Of a stretch of 64,000 bases of DNA, positions 46,001 through 64,000 are shown in pieces. Within the stretch, counting starts at the first letter, position 1; every line of letters begins with the position of its first letter. The stretch spans positions 43,577,501 through 43,641,500 of the forward strand of contig NC_134368.1 of the NCBI RefSeq assembly GCF_035582795.1, read 5' to 3'. This DNA is from Mycteria americana. Its lineage: Eukaryota > Chordata > Aves > Ciconiiformes > Ciconiidae. The position numbers and the translations under genes were made by a program. A model generated the notes under the pieces. That model was not told where the DNA came from. It saw only the letters and a program-made list of their open reading frames with translations, and did no database searches.

Positions 46001-49000
46001 ATATTTAGCACCATCATGTTCTCTGCCTTGAAACTGTTATTTGCAGGTTGGCGAAAGAAGCTTCTGCCTTAAACTACAGGAAGATTCCCTTAAGGAAGGG
46101 CAATTGGAACACTAAAAGAACTGCTTCCACCAAGGCTAGTCATATCAGTTCCTTAGAGCAGGGGTGGAAATCCTATTAGTTGGCTTACACCTTCCACAGC
46201 TTCAAAGGTATCCTTTGAAGCTGAAGAAGAACTTCTGAAGTGACCAGTTATGCAAAAGTTTTTTAAAGAACAGGTTATTATGGAATACTGCATTCTCCTA
46301 GGTATTCTTGTAAATTGGGAAATAATCAAAGATGCATGGGTGTCTGAGGAACATGCCACTAAATACTTTTCCCATTTCTGCTTCAATATAATAGCTTTTG
46401 CTAAGTAAGCAGGCACGCTCAGCTGGACAGCTTCCCTCTGAACTGTCCAGCACTCCACAGCACAGTTGCAGGCTTTAAACTCTCTCATTAAGCCCATACA
46501 GACTCTCATACCCCATGGATTTCAAGGCCTTTCTGCTACTTTCTGCAAGATTTACTTTATATGCAGTCCCAGAATTACAGAGTATGCTCATCACCCCTGC
46601 AAGAGACAAAGAATAATTAGGAGAACTGATCAGGCTTTCAGGTTGTCTCTGTGATACCCAAGCATATCTGTAAATGTCTAGAATCATCCTGAAATACTAC
46701 GTGACAAAATCTTTCCCTTTCATTTACCTACTAAGAGCAAGCAAACCAAAAATATATCAAAATCTGTAGTCATTTAATATTAAACTAAATAAAGAATAGA
46801 GAGCTATCAAACCATGAGGTAGGATTTGGGGGGGGGTTAAAATTTTCAGTTTCATATGGTACAAAACTAAGTCCAAAATTTTGATGCTGCTTTATCCAAA
46901 TTAAAGACTTCATTTGACATCATACTGCTAGATTACAGAGGAAGTTTAGTAAAAACAATGTTTCAAGTAGGTAATTCAAAAAAACCTTTAGAAAACTCCA
47001 GCAACATCTAAATAAATAAGTTTGAAGACAGGGTATACGATATCTTCTCATAAACGGATCAATGTATGGTAATATTTCTACTTTGAAACTGATGTTAATT
47101 TCCATTTTGAGAGAGAAAAATATTTGAAAGCAGATGACAGTGGAACTCATTTAAGAAACAAATGTAAAAACATCTCATACATTATATTCTTCTCACCTCC
47201 AGCACTCACATTTATTTCCACTCACTGTTGGCCACAGCCTAGATGTCTAAAAGGAGACGTTTACACCTCTTCATCCATGACTCTCTCACTCTCCCGTTTG
47301 AGTCCCACTCCTTCCATTCTTACAGGCTCACAGCCTTGTATATATAGTATTCTTCCCCCCCCCAAGTGAAGCTCAGCTACAGAACCTTCTCAAGAGTATT
47401 TCACCACCTCTAGATGCTTTAGTGTCAAGAGACTCATGTCATCGAAGTCAGAACCATCAAGGTGACTGACAGCTGGAGAAGGCTCGAGCATGCCATCTGA
47501 CAGGAAATCCTCAAAACGCATCTAACACATCTCAGCCCTGGTAGCCTTAGAAGCTGCAACAGTGTCTATCAAGATAGCAAAAAAGAATAAAAATCCTGAT
47601 ATTTTACCAAGCTTGACAAGTCTAAAGTCCAACAGCAAATATCCAGTGAAGTACCTCAACAGTCTTTCTTGTTGGCTACATAAACACGTAGCCAGCAATC
47701 GGACACATGTTTCCCTTTTGCAATCACGGTTTTCTTGCAGCATAAAGTGGAGAAAACTTCAAAGCTCCTTCAGTCTGACAGTTTAGTTTTCTACTGATTT
47801 TAAAAAAAATCATAAATAACTAAGGCTCATGCATAATACGCTATACTGTAGAATGTAATAGATGTCAAGAATGCATGGGCAAATTCCAAAAACACTCAAT
47901 AAGGTGAGTTATTAGTTTTCTAAATAATATTTTTAAATATTTGTATCACCCCTACATCTGTCTATAGTAGATGTAGTCAGAGCAAAGCTGGCACCTGGTT
48001 AAGTTAGGCACAAGGTAAGCATGCTAACGCAAGTACAGTTTTCTAAAAAAATTACTGCAAGTTTCAGCCTGAGTACCTGCATGGGCAATATGCAGCCATC
48101 CTAAAAGCAAAAGCATATTCATTCAGATCCTCACCCCAGCTGCTTCAGGGAATCCCAGAACATGCACCGATCTTTCCAACCAACTACCAAGCTCACATCC
48201 ATGTGATAATCCCTCCTAAGAATTCCTGCACACCACAGAAGCAAGGAACTTCTCTAAACTCGTATGTGGCTTAGAATTTTGATTCATAATTCCTGGCATC
48301 CCAAGGACACTCTCACAAACACAGCTAATCATTTATAGGCAATATTGTGGCACAAGATTATCTACCTATAAGCATCTGCAACACACTATTCCCTCTGTCT
48401 TTCCCCCACAGCTCCATGACACAACAGACATGGCATTAGCCAGAATTACCCTAAAAACATGGCCTGGTTGTATAAACAGTTACTTATATTCAGTGCTTCA
48501 GAGAAATGAAGGAAATTCAGACATATTCTATACATGAAGATAAACTGGTTTATTATGCCATTTATTGAATTTGCCTTGTGAATATTCTTGTTTTCTATGT
48601 TTAATTCCATCATTCTACAGTTCATCTTACTTGTACCAATCTCTGCCTTAGTTTTACTAATTAATCGGACAAATTTATATAACTTAATTCCTGAGGAATT
48701 AACTTTTGCAGTTTAATTGCTGACAGTGTTAGAAAAGCACTTTCTAAATCCATTTTAAAGGCAGTGATTTATAGCATGAATGCAAACAGGGAGCAAAACA
48801 AAAGCAACTGCAGAGCTAAGAGCTTTTGATGAATGCTAAAATGCCATTAAAATGCTGTTCATAGTCTATATGATACAGTCAATTTTATCATTCTTTCTGT
48901 GAATGCAATTGCTTCCTCTGAATATGCTGACAGAGAGGTACAAGTCCACGGATTGTTGGTGCTTGCAGAACTGTTTATGATTTTTTAAATTTAGTGTATG

Positions 49001-49536
49001 AAAAAAACCACAGAAAGCTAGTGTGCTTTACAAATCAAGATCACAAAAACGAACTTGGCTGAGGCTGTCTCTTTGAGGATTTTGAATTATGCCCCAGATA
49101 AGCCAGAAGGAAAAAGGATGAGGAACTTGTCTAGGACATAAACACTGAAGTACAAAATACATTAAACAGTGATAGCACAATCAAGACTCACTTGACACAG
49201 GAATAAAGCTGTTTTACAAAGTGCGAGTGAGCAGTTCAACAACAGAAGAAACTAACTGTACTATTTAAAAACCAGATAAAACTATCCCTCCCAGAACTTT
49301 CTTTTCATTATTTGATGATGAATTAGTATAACCTTATTCAATCTGTATCCGTCGCCACTAAAGGAGCATTTCCAAGATCTACCAAACCTGTAGAACTCAT
49401 GATTTTGCTTCCATCTGTCCTGTTATTCTAACAGGCAATACATCATTCCGATTGTCCTACGAATGTTACGTTGTGCATTACAGCATTAGACAGAGCAGCA
49501 GCAAAACAGTTTGTCAGTGCCTAAGGAAAAGTTCAG

Positions 49537-49539
<3 letters not shown>

Positions 49540-49568
<29 letters not shown>
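49540..49568 (+). repeat. Poly(A) tract of 29 bases
   Basis: An uninterrupted A-run is followed by CAAAAAACACC. The upstream sequence has no gene resemblance and I see no flanking duplication, so I treat it as a simple repeat and not as the tail of a processed copy. Confidence 0.85.
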
Positions 49569-52370
49569 CAAAAAACACCACCACATTTGGTACCAAGTAG
49601 CATGTAGAAAATGTACCCTGGTTATAACCCAAACAGGTTGGTTAAGGATCTCCTCTGAAATGAGAGAAGAAATTGCAGTTTCATGGGAGCTGTTTCATGT
49701 AATATGAAAGAACATGACATAAAAGAAAGCAAAATGAGAAGGAAATTCAAGGAATCAACGACAGAGCTACAGGTACAAGAAAAAAGCAGGACAAAGAAAC
49801 AAGGGACTGAGTAATGAAGAGTCTGAAAGGGAAAGGAAGAAAAAAAAAAAAGAGATTATGTCCAAAGATCCTGCAGCACTGCAGAATTCAGGCAGACATG
49901 AATGTACTTCATGAAAAAGGATCACCTTGACCACCTGCAAGTATAGAAGCACAAGAATCTGAGCAACAATGCATATTTTTCACTCTTGGAATTGCAGGGC
50001 TCAGCATTTGTTTGAATAAGGATTACAGAGTAGAAAAAGATGCCATAATTAAAACCTGAATTAACAGATGAGCATTATCAGAACAATGGTGCATTCAGAA
50101 ATTTCATTAGGAAAGGAGCAGCCACAGGTAGGCATTGTCCACAGAAGAGAAACCCAGTGCCTTGAGCATGTTCTGACAGAGGTGATGTTCTCAAATATGA
50201 GAGAGAAAAGGAGGACAAAATGAGATGGTCTGAGAAAAAAAAAAAAAAACCAGTTAGATTACACAGAGTATCCCTGAAGCACACCTATAACATGGATGGC
50301 ACTCACCTTCTCAGTTCTCCCCATTCCTGCCTAGTCTTTTTCTTTCTTCAAGCACGTTGAAGAACATTTAACCTTCATTAGAGATTAATTTGTTGTCAAT
50401 GTTACAGAAACTTTTTACATCAAAGGACAGACTCTGCAGCTTCTGAAGCTTCTCAAGTATTTTAGGTTTGAATCTCAAAGGCATCGGCCAACAGCAAGGT
50501 AAGATATGCCAAACAGTAATACAATATGTCAAATCAAACATACTAGAACAATAGCCACTAGTGAAGTTAAGCAGGAGTTGGAGTTGGTCCATTTAATAAA
50601 TCTCTACAAATATAAAATACGTTTTTCCAGAAGTTTTCCAAGATTTTTAAAGAGTCCTAGTTACATGCAATAATTGTGAATTATATCAAGCTAAGACTGA
50701 ATATCATAGGGTACATAACACAGAAGAGAATTTGCATGCTTCAAAGGCAATAGCTACATCAGGCAATCTCCCCAGATTCTCTGTATATTCAGGGTGACAG
50801 AAGCACCTTCAGGCTGCTTTAGGAATTCTGTATCATCTCTGGAGCCATGTAATGACTGCAGGCAGATAACTACTGTAAGACTGATTGATATGAGGATCTT
50901 GCTTACCCACACCCCACTCTTATAACACACGTAGACATCTGTTCTCAGAAGTGACATAATTTTCTTTTTACTATAGATGTAATTTGAACATGAACTGAAG
51001 AAACTTAGCTCTTAAGAAGAACAAAACCTAATGGAACAGAAGCATAATTCTATCACAACTGCTGAATGTAAAATTTGGCTTGCAGTAGGATACAGAGGAA
51101 TAGTCTGAATTATTTATGTTTATAGAAGCAAGGCCCAGAAATTAAAATATAATAGATAAATGCCCAAGTCAAGATAAACTTATTCTCATGACAAAAGGCT
51201 GAATTCTAATCAAGAATTAACAACAAAAAGGTATCTTCAGCAGTTTGAAGACGACTAGATGCAAAACCAGCAAATTATTCCATGTTGAACAGAATAGACA
51301 AACTTCAAAATACACAAAGAAACATAATGCATCTCTAGTACCAGCTGTCACCACAACTGAGAAACATCTTTTCTCCAAGAAATGACAAGAATGAAGCAGC
51401 AATTTCACTTTTCCATGATCTCATTCTGCCTTTAGGACCATTCCTTATTCCATGCCACTCTTGCATCAGACTAAGAGATGTGACCTTGCAAGGAACAGAA
51501 GAACAGAAAAGGCCAGAGGAGGAAAAACTTTTGCCTGCACTAAATGAAAACGGGTAATAAAGGCTGAGCCCAGGGAATAACATATGTTGCAAATAATAGT
51601 GAGTACCCATTTCCTGGGAGATTTACACAATAGAGTTCACGCGTCAGCAACTGTTTGCCTATAATATAAATTCAAATTGACAAGACTGAGGTATTATGGA
51701 ACAGCATTTATCTCAAGATTGTCAGGAGAAGTCATTTCATTTCTTATGATTCATTTCATTTATATGTTAGTGTATTAACTGGATACATTATTGATCTTTG
51801 CTCCATCCAATTTCAGCTTCTATAGCATGGACAAAGTGATCTGAAAAATATCACTCCTGGGTTTGTTGGTTTTTGTTTTTTTTTAAAAAAAAAGCACAGG
51901 AGTGTCTGATGCATGTCTAAGGAAAACATTTCCTTGTATTAGACATCCTATCAAAGGAATGCATTCTAGAACAAGCAACTGCTTTTGAGGAATATGTTAC
52001 TACCAAAGTGAGCTTTTCTAGAGCTTGTATTAGAATATCTAGAAAACTCTGAGTTTTTTCTAGATACTGTGCTTTCCTCTCTGCTTGATTGGAAAAAGGC
52101 AAAGATGGAAGCAATGATGACAGCCCTGGTACACTAAAGGAAAAAAAAAAGTTGTCAATCGGAACAAGACTGCTACATATCTGGGTGAAACCACCTTTCA
52201 AGCACAGAGGGCTCTTAAAACATATACAAGCCGCAGCTGTCACTCTGCAGAACTGCAAGTCTTTCACTCTAAGACAGTATCATTTGACAGCTGCTATGAA
52301 TATTATGAATACCGTGGATGTCCCGTTATTTTCATCTGACAGTCTCTGAAGCATAAGGAGCCAGCCATTT

Positions 52371-52390
52371 AAAAAAAAAAAAAAAAAAAA
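52371..52390 (+). repeat. Poly(A) tract of 20 bases
   Basis: A plain A-run preceded by CCATTT and followed by GGAAAAATG. No transcript-like sequence is recognised upstream. Confidence 0.8.
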
Positions 52391-54379
52391 GGAAAAATGT
52401 AACAAAACGAGCACCAGCGGAAAGCACACTGACATAACAACAATGTCCTCCTAACTCTGAGGTGGTCAACAAGCATGAACAGCATATAGGTGAGCCTAGG
52501 CTGCTGTTTAAGTTTATTTGGATAGGCAGCAGGATATGTAACTGTTTGAGGATCTTTCCTCACCGTTCCCTAAGCGCGCTCTCATTTTTGGGATGCATCA
52601 AGTTCTAAAACCCTGGATAAAGACACTATAAACAGCTTTTACTAAGCAGCTGCCTCAAAAGAGAAGGAGATGAACAAGTGACAGCATTCTACTTGTTTTG
52701 CAGTAGCTCTGATTAGGGGCCAGCAAGATCACGGTCCCACTGAAAAAGGCACTACACAAAGGAAGAATAAAAGAGTTACTTTCCCAAGGGCTTACAGCGA
52801 AGGCAGGCAAAGAGTCAGGAAATTATTCAAGTAATCTGCAAGCCAAAGGACAATGAACATCACATCTCTTCCACTAATTCTCTCTAGACAGCCAGCACTC
52901 TCCTACCAGTTTTGGCTTCCCACAGGAAAAAAAGGTACCTCTGATCTTTACAAGTAACTATGTCAGTGGATGTTTACATCCCAGATTCAAACTGTCCTGC
53001 ACTGCTGAAATAGTCCTCATCTTCGTGGCTGCTGCACACCTGTGATGGTTTGCTGCATACAGGGTGTTCTGCAAACACAAAGGTACAGCCAAAGTCAGCA
53101 TTTTTCCTGTGGAAGGAAGCCCTTGGCAGAGACAATTTGCTTTTGATGTTTAAAATGGCTAATCTCACACTTATCCATTTTCTAGTCTTATGCGATTTTC
53201 TCATGGGCAGCCACTCCAATTCGTCACGTTAAGATTTCCACCTTCACATCGTAACGCTATTTTGACAGTGCCACTTTTCAATTCTGCTGTCTCCAACTAG
53301 TAATAAGCATTATTGGCCGAAATTTAACCCATTAATTGAAATGCAGATAGCCAAGCTGTTCAGGTGGGACTCTTAATTTCGAGTTTCAGAAACTGCCTGC
53401 AGTGAAGCAATTACAGTCAAATAAAATATGCCAATACGATTTTATCTGAAATTTTTATTTGGTTCGAGTTCAGGATCTGGAAACGAAGTGCATATGCGCC
53501 ATCTTATGGTCAACGAGGGCCGGTGCGAGCCCACAAACCAGGCTTTTCAAAGGCAACCTTTACATGGCTTGGACCACCACCACGGAGGTTTCAACCCTTC
53601 CAGTAGTTTGACTCCCGACTAGGTCCCTCTGTAGACAGTATCATGTTTTTCATAGACTCACATTCAATTGATGTTAAAGTATCACTTCAAATAGGGCACT
53701 CAACAAATCTTACGGAATAAACATGCTTTAAAACAATAAAAATTATAGTACCCCTGGCTACATCGTGGCTTCTTCAGGTTATTTACACTTTACATCAAAA
53801 TGGATACAGTTGCAAAAACAGCACCTCAGTTGAATTTTGGTGTTTATTGCCTCAATTCTTTGCTCTCCTCTTGGTCCTCTTAAAAAGGAATACTGTTTTG
53901 GTATTTCTGAAGTCCTTAGCGGAGAAGGAAACAGTGCAAGAATATTATTTGCCTAATCTCCTCGTTCTCTTAAGTCAACTGCTTTAGGGTTTTTTGTTCT
54001 GTTTGTTGGTCGTTTTTTTAACACATAACTGGACCTAGCTTAGCCTCAGCATGTAGAGATTTTGGAGAGAGGCAGAGTACATTAAGACGACAGGAGATAT
54101 TTCTCATTAGAAACAACATATGTGGGCCTTCATGAATTATCTAAGGCTCGCACCAAATAGCTATTGTTCTAAGTGTGCATGTAATACACAAAGACAGCAA
54201 GGAAATAACTATTCTTACACAGTAGGAAAACAGAGCACTTGCCTTGTGGTTGCTAAGGAATATAAACAGTGATACAGAGATCTGCCATATGAGTCCAGCA
54301 GGGATAAGTATCCAAACATTTGTACACTTTCTAATTTCTCTTTTTTTTAATTTGTTTCAATAGGATGACACTGTAATTG

Positions 54380-54435
54380 GCTAAGAGACCAGACAAAGCC
54401 CATAGAAATCAATGGAAAACTTTCTTTTGACTTCT
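54380..54435 (+). repeat. Relic of an ancient sauropsid repeat with internal symmetry
   Basis: AAAGCCCATAGAAATCAATG followed by TTGACTTCTCTGGGCTTTGG resembles a widespread old sauropsid motif of the form CCATTGA...TCAATGG. AAAGCCCA and TGGGCTTT form an imperfect inverted repeat around the centre. Confidence 0.4.
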
Positions 54436-55899
54436 CTGGGCTTTGGTCTGTGCCACAAACCGCAACACTGACAGCCTGGAAACAAAAACACAAGCTTACA
54501 CAAAAAGCAGCTCAGATTCAATTGGTGTTTTCACAGCCAGTTCCCCACGGAAGTCTGGTGTGTCTCCATTTGTGGCTGCTTGGGGACATAGTCAATATAC
54601 TCGGTGGTGTTCTTACAGGTTGTCATTCTCTAGGGTATTCCATATTTATATACCCATTTTTATTTTTGTCTGTACATCACATTATTAGAAGGTAATTATG
54701 TAATTTGAAACTCTTCAGGCCATGAAAGTTAGTAACGAAATTTGATTTTCAGTGTAACAGCATTCACATACCAACTAAACAAACAACCCTTCCTCACCTA
54801 CTTCAAAAACTAGGAAGGAACTCCATTTCTATTTCAGTACGCTCCATCTAATTATGGAGCCTTTCAGCAGATCCGAACACTGCATAAAGTCACCCAAATA
54901 AAAGAGGAAAAAAGGTATCTTGCTATGGCACCTCCTCTTTTTTCTAGAGCCATTTCACTCTCATCTCAGCTTTGCCTTGAGCAGGTTTTGGAAGGTGCCA
55001 GTTAAAAAGTGGCACTGGGAATCCTAAAGCCTGGTGATTTACTGATTTAAAGCCTAGAAATGCTCCAGTGCTCGTCCCTTCCAGCATTTTTACTCTCCTA
55101 CCTCCAAGCTAACTAGGAAGACCTACATGCTGCAAAGCGTGTCTGATTTCACATATCCTTGCACTGTTTTTTCAGACTACTTTATACCTAGACCCGTTTC
55201 TTCCATTTTGCACTTAGAAACAAGGACAACGGCAGCGCTGAAGTGCTAAAGTCCAAAGCCACGACTAGAAAATGACACTGTGTCTCTGAACCTTTCTAAG
55301 TAGCAGCAGCTACAGTCACGTGTGTTGCACAAACAACAGCATGTGACACCGAGAGAGGAGGGGACATGTCACAACACTATTGATCCTGCTTTTCCTTGCA
55401 CTGATCCTGTTTATCTAGGGGGGGAGAAATCTACTTTCAGATGTCCCACTCCAAATTTTAATCTAAATCCTGCTCCCTTTTATCAGCAGAAACTTTAGTG
55501 AAAACATGACAAAGTGGATTAGGGCATAATTCAGTTGAAAAAGGAGAATGTTTTTGCTGTTTTAACCAAAGCCATTTCCTTCATCCTGCGCGGCTCCAGA
55601 AGAGCGAGCCCCAACGAGTGGTGGGAGCACAGACTATCTGCGCTGCTGCTTTATAAAGCTTAGAGCATAAGGGAAACGATACCCCCCCGTTACTCCACTA
55701 TCGCCGCCCTCGTGCGATCTGCAAGACACCACCGGGTTCAATTCTCCTTCTCCACAGTGCTGCCTCTTTTTAGCGATTTATAAACTAGTAATTTTATTAA
55801 AAACCTGATGTATTGACCAAACATGCCAGGTCCACTAGTCCTAACCCTCCAGATGAAAAGAAAACGATAACAGGTTTCACAGTCTCCTCTGTTTTCCCC

Positions 55900-56760
55900 A
55901 CCACCAACCTTTGCTTCACCCCATCACTTGCAGCAGGCCCACGCTGCACCCCGGCACTGCCCAGCCCGCTGCCCAGCAACCTTCCCTCTCCCCTCGCCTA
56001 TCGAGCTTCAGCCTTTGTTTGTAGGGCATTACACAGAAGGAACCGATGGGGGAGCCGTGCGTTTTACGAGTTTTGCACGAATCTACACAGGATCGGCATT
56101 CCAACCCGCTCAGCGAAACGCAGCCGAGCTGCCTTCACGGCCGCGCTGCCTGCAGCTATCGGTCCCGCTCCCCTCGCAGCTCGCAGGCAGCTGCGCCGGC
56201 CAGGCCCGCCCGCGGCCTAGGGCTCCAGCCGCGGCCCAGGACCCCAGCCGCCGCGGCGGCCCCGAGGCCCTGAAGGAGCCGCCCCGGAGGGCGCTCACCG
56301 CCCCGCCCGGCGCCCAGAGGCCGCCCCAGCACCCGTTCGCGCCGGCACGGAGCGGGCGGGCCCGCACATGCCCAGCAGCACGGGCAGCCGCCGCTGCCCT
56401 CTCCGGCCGCCGCCGCCGGCTCCGCGCCGTCCTGCCGGTAGGTGTGCGCGCGGCCCGGCCAACGGCCACCGCCGTCCCCTCCGCCGTGAGGGGCCGCGGG
56501 CGGGGGCGGCGCGGTCCACGGCGGGGCGGGCACCCGCAGCGAGCGGAGGAAGGCGGTCGGGTCGGGTGGCGTCGCTCGGGGTGGCCCTGGGGGCACCGTC
56601 CCCGCGGCGTGTCCCCTCCGGGAAGGGGGGCAGCGGTGAGGTGTCTCGGGAACCGCCTCGGGGAGGGGGCCGAAGCGCTGCCTCAGATATCCCCTAAAAC
56701 GCAGCCGGAGCCAGCCCGGCGGCCCCCGGCTGGAGGTGGCGGTAGGAGGAAGAGCAGAAG
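55900..56760 (+). promoter_or_regulatory. CpG island, likely AADAT promoter
   Basis: The composition changes abruptly from AT-rich to very GC-rich, with dense CpG and GGGCGG/CCGCCC-type boxes, especially about 56090-56690. No TATA box is evident. It lies about 1 kb upstream of the first coding exon of AADAT on the same strand, and that exon begins only two bases before its ATG, so a noncoding first exon further upstream is needed. A splice-donor-like CCG|GTAGGT (GT at 56438-56439) is one candidate for its end. The exon and transcription start are inference. Long open frames on both strands here (up to 280 codons) are explained by the scarcity of AT-rich stop codons. Confidence 0.75.
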
Positions 56761-57764
56761 CCATGCCTGAAACGCTGGAGCAAGCCTTTGTACATAGCCA
56801 GCACCGCTACGGCAGGGCCTTGGCGTGCTTCTGCTGGGGGAAACGCGCTTGAGGGTGAGGAGAGTTAAGAACGGTATTTTTAGAAAGCATGAGGGGTTTT
56901 CTTAAGCAGCCTTGGTCGACAGATCATTTTTAACTGCCAGCACACGCGTGTTGCTGTGGCTGCTGGAGGATTATTTTCTGTGAATTCAGTAGAAGCACAC
57001 TCGAAAGCGGTGGTCAAAATGACAGGGTCTCTTTGCCCGTCATTTGATTCCTGTGCTTTCCTTATTATGACAGAGACGACAACTTTCCTGGGAGAACAGG
57101 CCTTGAGGCTTCCTGCAGGACTGCAGTTCACTATCCACTGAATCTCTATGGGCACCAGGGAAAAACACTCAGAGGCATTTTGAAAGACATTCTTAATTAT
57201 CCTTCCTAAAAATAACACCTCTAACTTAACAATTGTTGTGACCCATAATGATGGCTTGCAATTGTTAAAGCACTTTAAATGCAATACTTAATGCAGCTAA
57301 ATAAAGCTGGATTCTCATTAAGAAAGAGCTGATGGGTGTTTAAGATCTGTCAGATCTTCACATTTGTAATCTGCCTTTAAAACTCCACAGCTGGCAGTAA
57401 AGGGAGGGGAAAAAGGCTTTTTCCTGTTCACTGCAAACCAACAAATTCCCCAGATCAAAGCTGTATAGCTATTTGTTTTATCAGAACAGCAGCATCTGGC
57501 CTAATCTCACTGTGCCAGTGTCATTGGGAGGCTGTGACAGAACCCATGAGTATGAAGTAGAAACCTTTTCCCTGAATTCAGAAAGGAAAATAAATTCCAG
57601 CACCAATTTTAACATGAATAAATTTACATTTAATTTATGATAGAGCACATCTATGGAGATGACGGATTTGAAGCATTACTTGTGGGAGATGCACATACCA
57701 AAAGCATGAGTGTTCCTATTCACTTTTCCAGCTTCATGCCCAACTAATTGCTCTTTCCCCATAG
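56761..57764 (+). other. Putative first intron of AADAT (5' UTR intron)
   Basis: This stretch separates the CpG island from the first coding exon and ends with a good acceptor (TTTCCCCATAG, AG at 57763-57764). Nothing else is recognised in it. The left limit depends on the unknown noncoding first exon. Confidence 0.5.
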
Positions 57765-57766
57765 AT

Positions 57767-64000
<6,234 letters not shown>

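Larger units (their letters stand above)
33061..55899. other. Long gene-free intergenic region
   Basis: I find no coding exon, RNA gene or intact mobile element in these 23 kb. Short open frames (up to about 140 codons) have no family resemblance, no consistent codon pattern and no splice context. Simple sequence includes T-runs near 36590-36610, a CAAACAAA/CAACAA tract near 42505-42545 and A-runs near 49540 and 52371. Stretches at about 40790-41240 and 48580-49010 have the texture of conserved noncoding DNA (see findings). In mammals, as I recall, the side of AADAT upstream of its promoter is also gene-poor, which would fit. Confidence 0.65.

Noticed and set aside
49300-49568. Possible processed pseudogene ending in a 29-base A-run
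   Set aside because: The upstream sequence resembles no gene I know, there is no polyadenylation signal close before the run and no flanking duplication was seen.
55928-56770. Long open frames (up to 280 codons) on both strands in the CpG island
   Set aside because: Pro/Arg/Ala-rich translations of GC-rich DNA with few stop codons, overlapping on both strands, without domain resemblance or splice support. Better explained as a promoter.

Overview
This is vertebrate nuclear DNA, almost certainly from a bird. Three signs point that way: a nearly full-length CR1 LINE with the avian-type 3' end, LTR retrovirus copies whose LTRs (starting TGTCCTGGTTTC) belong to a family I know to be abundant in bird genomes, and a spliced gene clearly orthologous to vertebrate AADAT. 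Genes are sparse, the sequence is AT-rich, and there are no operons, tRNA genes, rRNA genes or CRISPR arrays.

Layout: 1-5179 is AT-rich intergenic DNA. About 5180-9400 is a plus-strand CR1 element with both ORFs recognisable but broken: ORF1 with a GDSL/SGNH esterase domain, ORF2 with endonuclease and reverse transcriptase. 9401-21675 is intergenic with scattered very old repeat relics. 21681-31336 is an endogenous retrovirus (ERV) flanked by a 5-bp target-site duplication (CTTGC). It has two LTRs, an 18-bp primer binding site complementary to a tRNA-Lys type, gag, protease, RT, RNase H and integrase, and no env. Its gag is split by a second, 2.6-kb LTR element of the same broad family (24150-26727) that has its own LTR pair, primer binding site and polypurine tract, but carries a minisatellite and a 165-bp duplication instead of genes. 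31342-55900 is a long gene-free stretch with old CR1 fragments, a few ancient repeats and simple sequence. About 55900-56760 is a CpG island. Coding exons of AADAT (kynurenine/2-aminoadipate aminotransferase) follow at 57767-63779 on the plus strand. The gene runs off the right edge.

How the parts relate: the only host gene seen is the 5' part of AADAT. Six coding exons join in frame to give residues 1-240 with every splice phase matching, and the residue numbers of the PLP-site motifs agree with the human enzyme as I recall it. The CpG island about 1 kb upstream is the likely promoter, and a noncoding first exon is inferred there. Everything upstream is best read as a gene desert colonised by retroelements. 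Within the ERV cluster, the inner LTRs differ from each other by about eight substitutions and the outer LTRs by about a dozen (counted by eye). This agrees with the nesting order: outer first, inner later.

The most unusual material is the nested ERV: a gene-less passenger element with chimeric LTRs inside gag, a Gag ORF with a hydrophobic multi-segment N-terminus and an 11-residue repeat array, and a single UAG separating gag from protease in the same frame.
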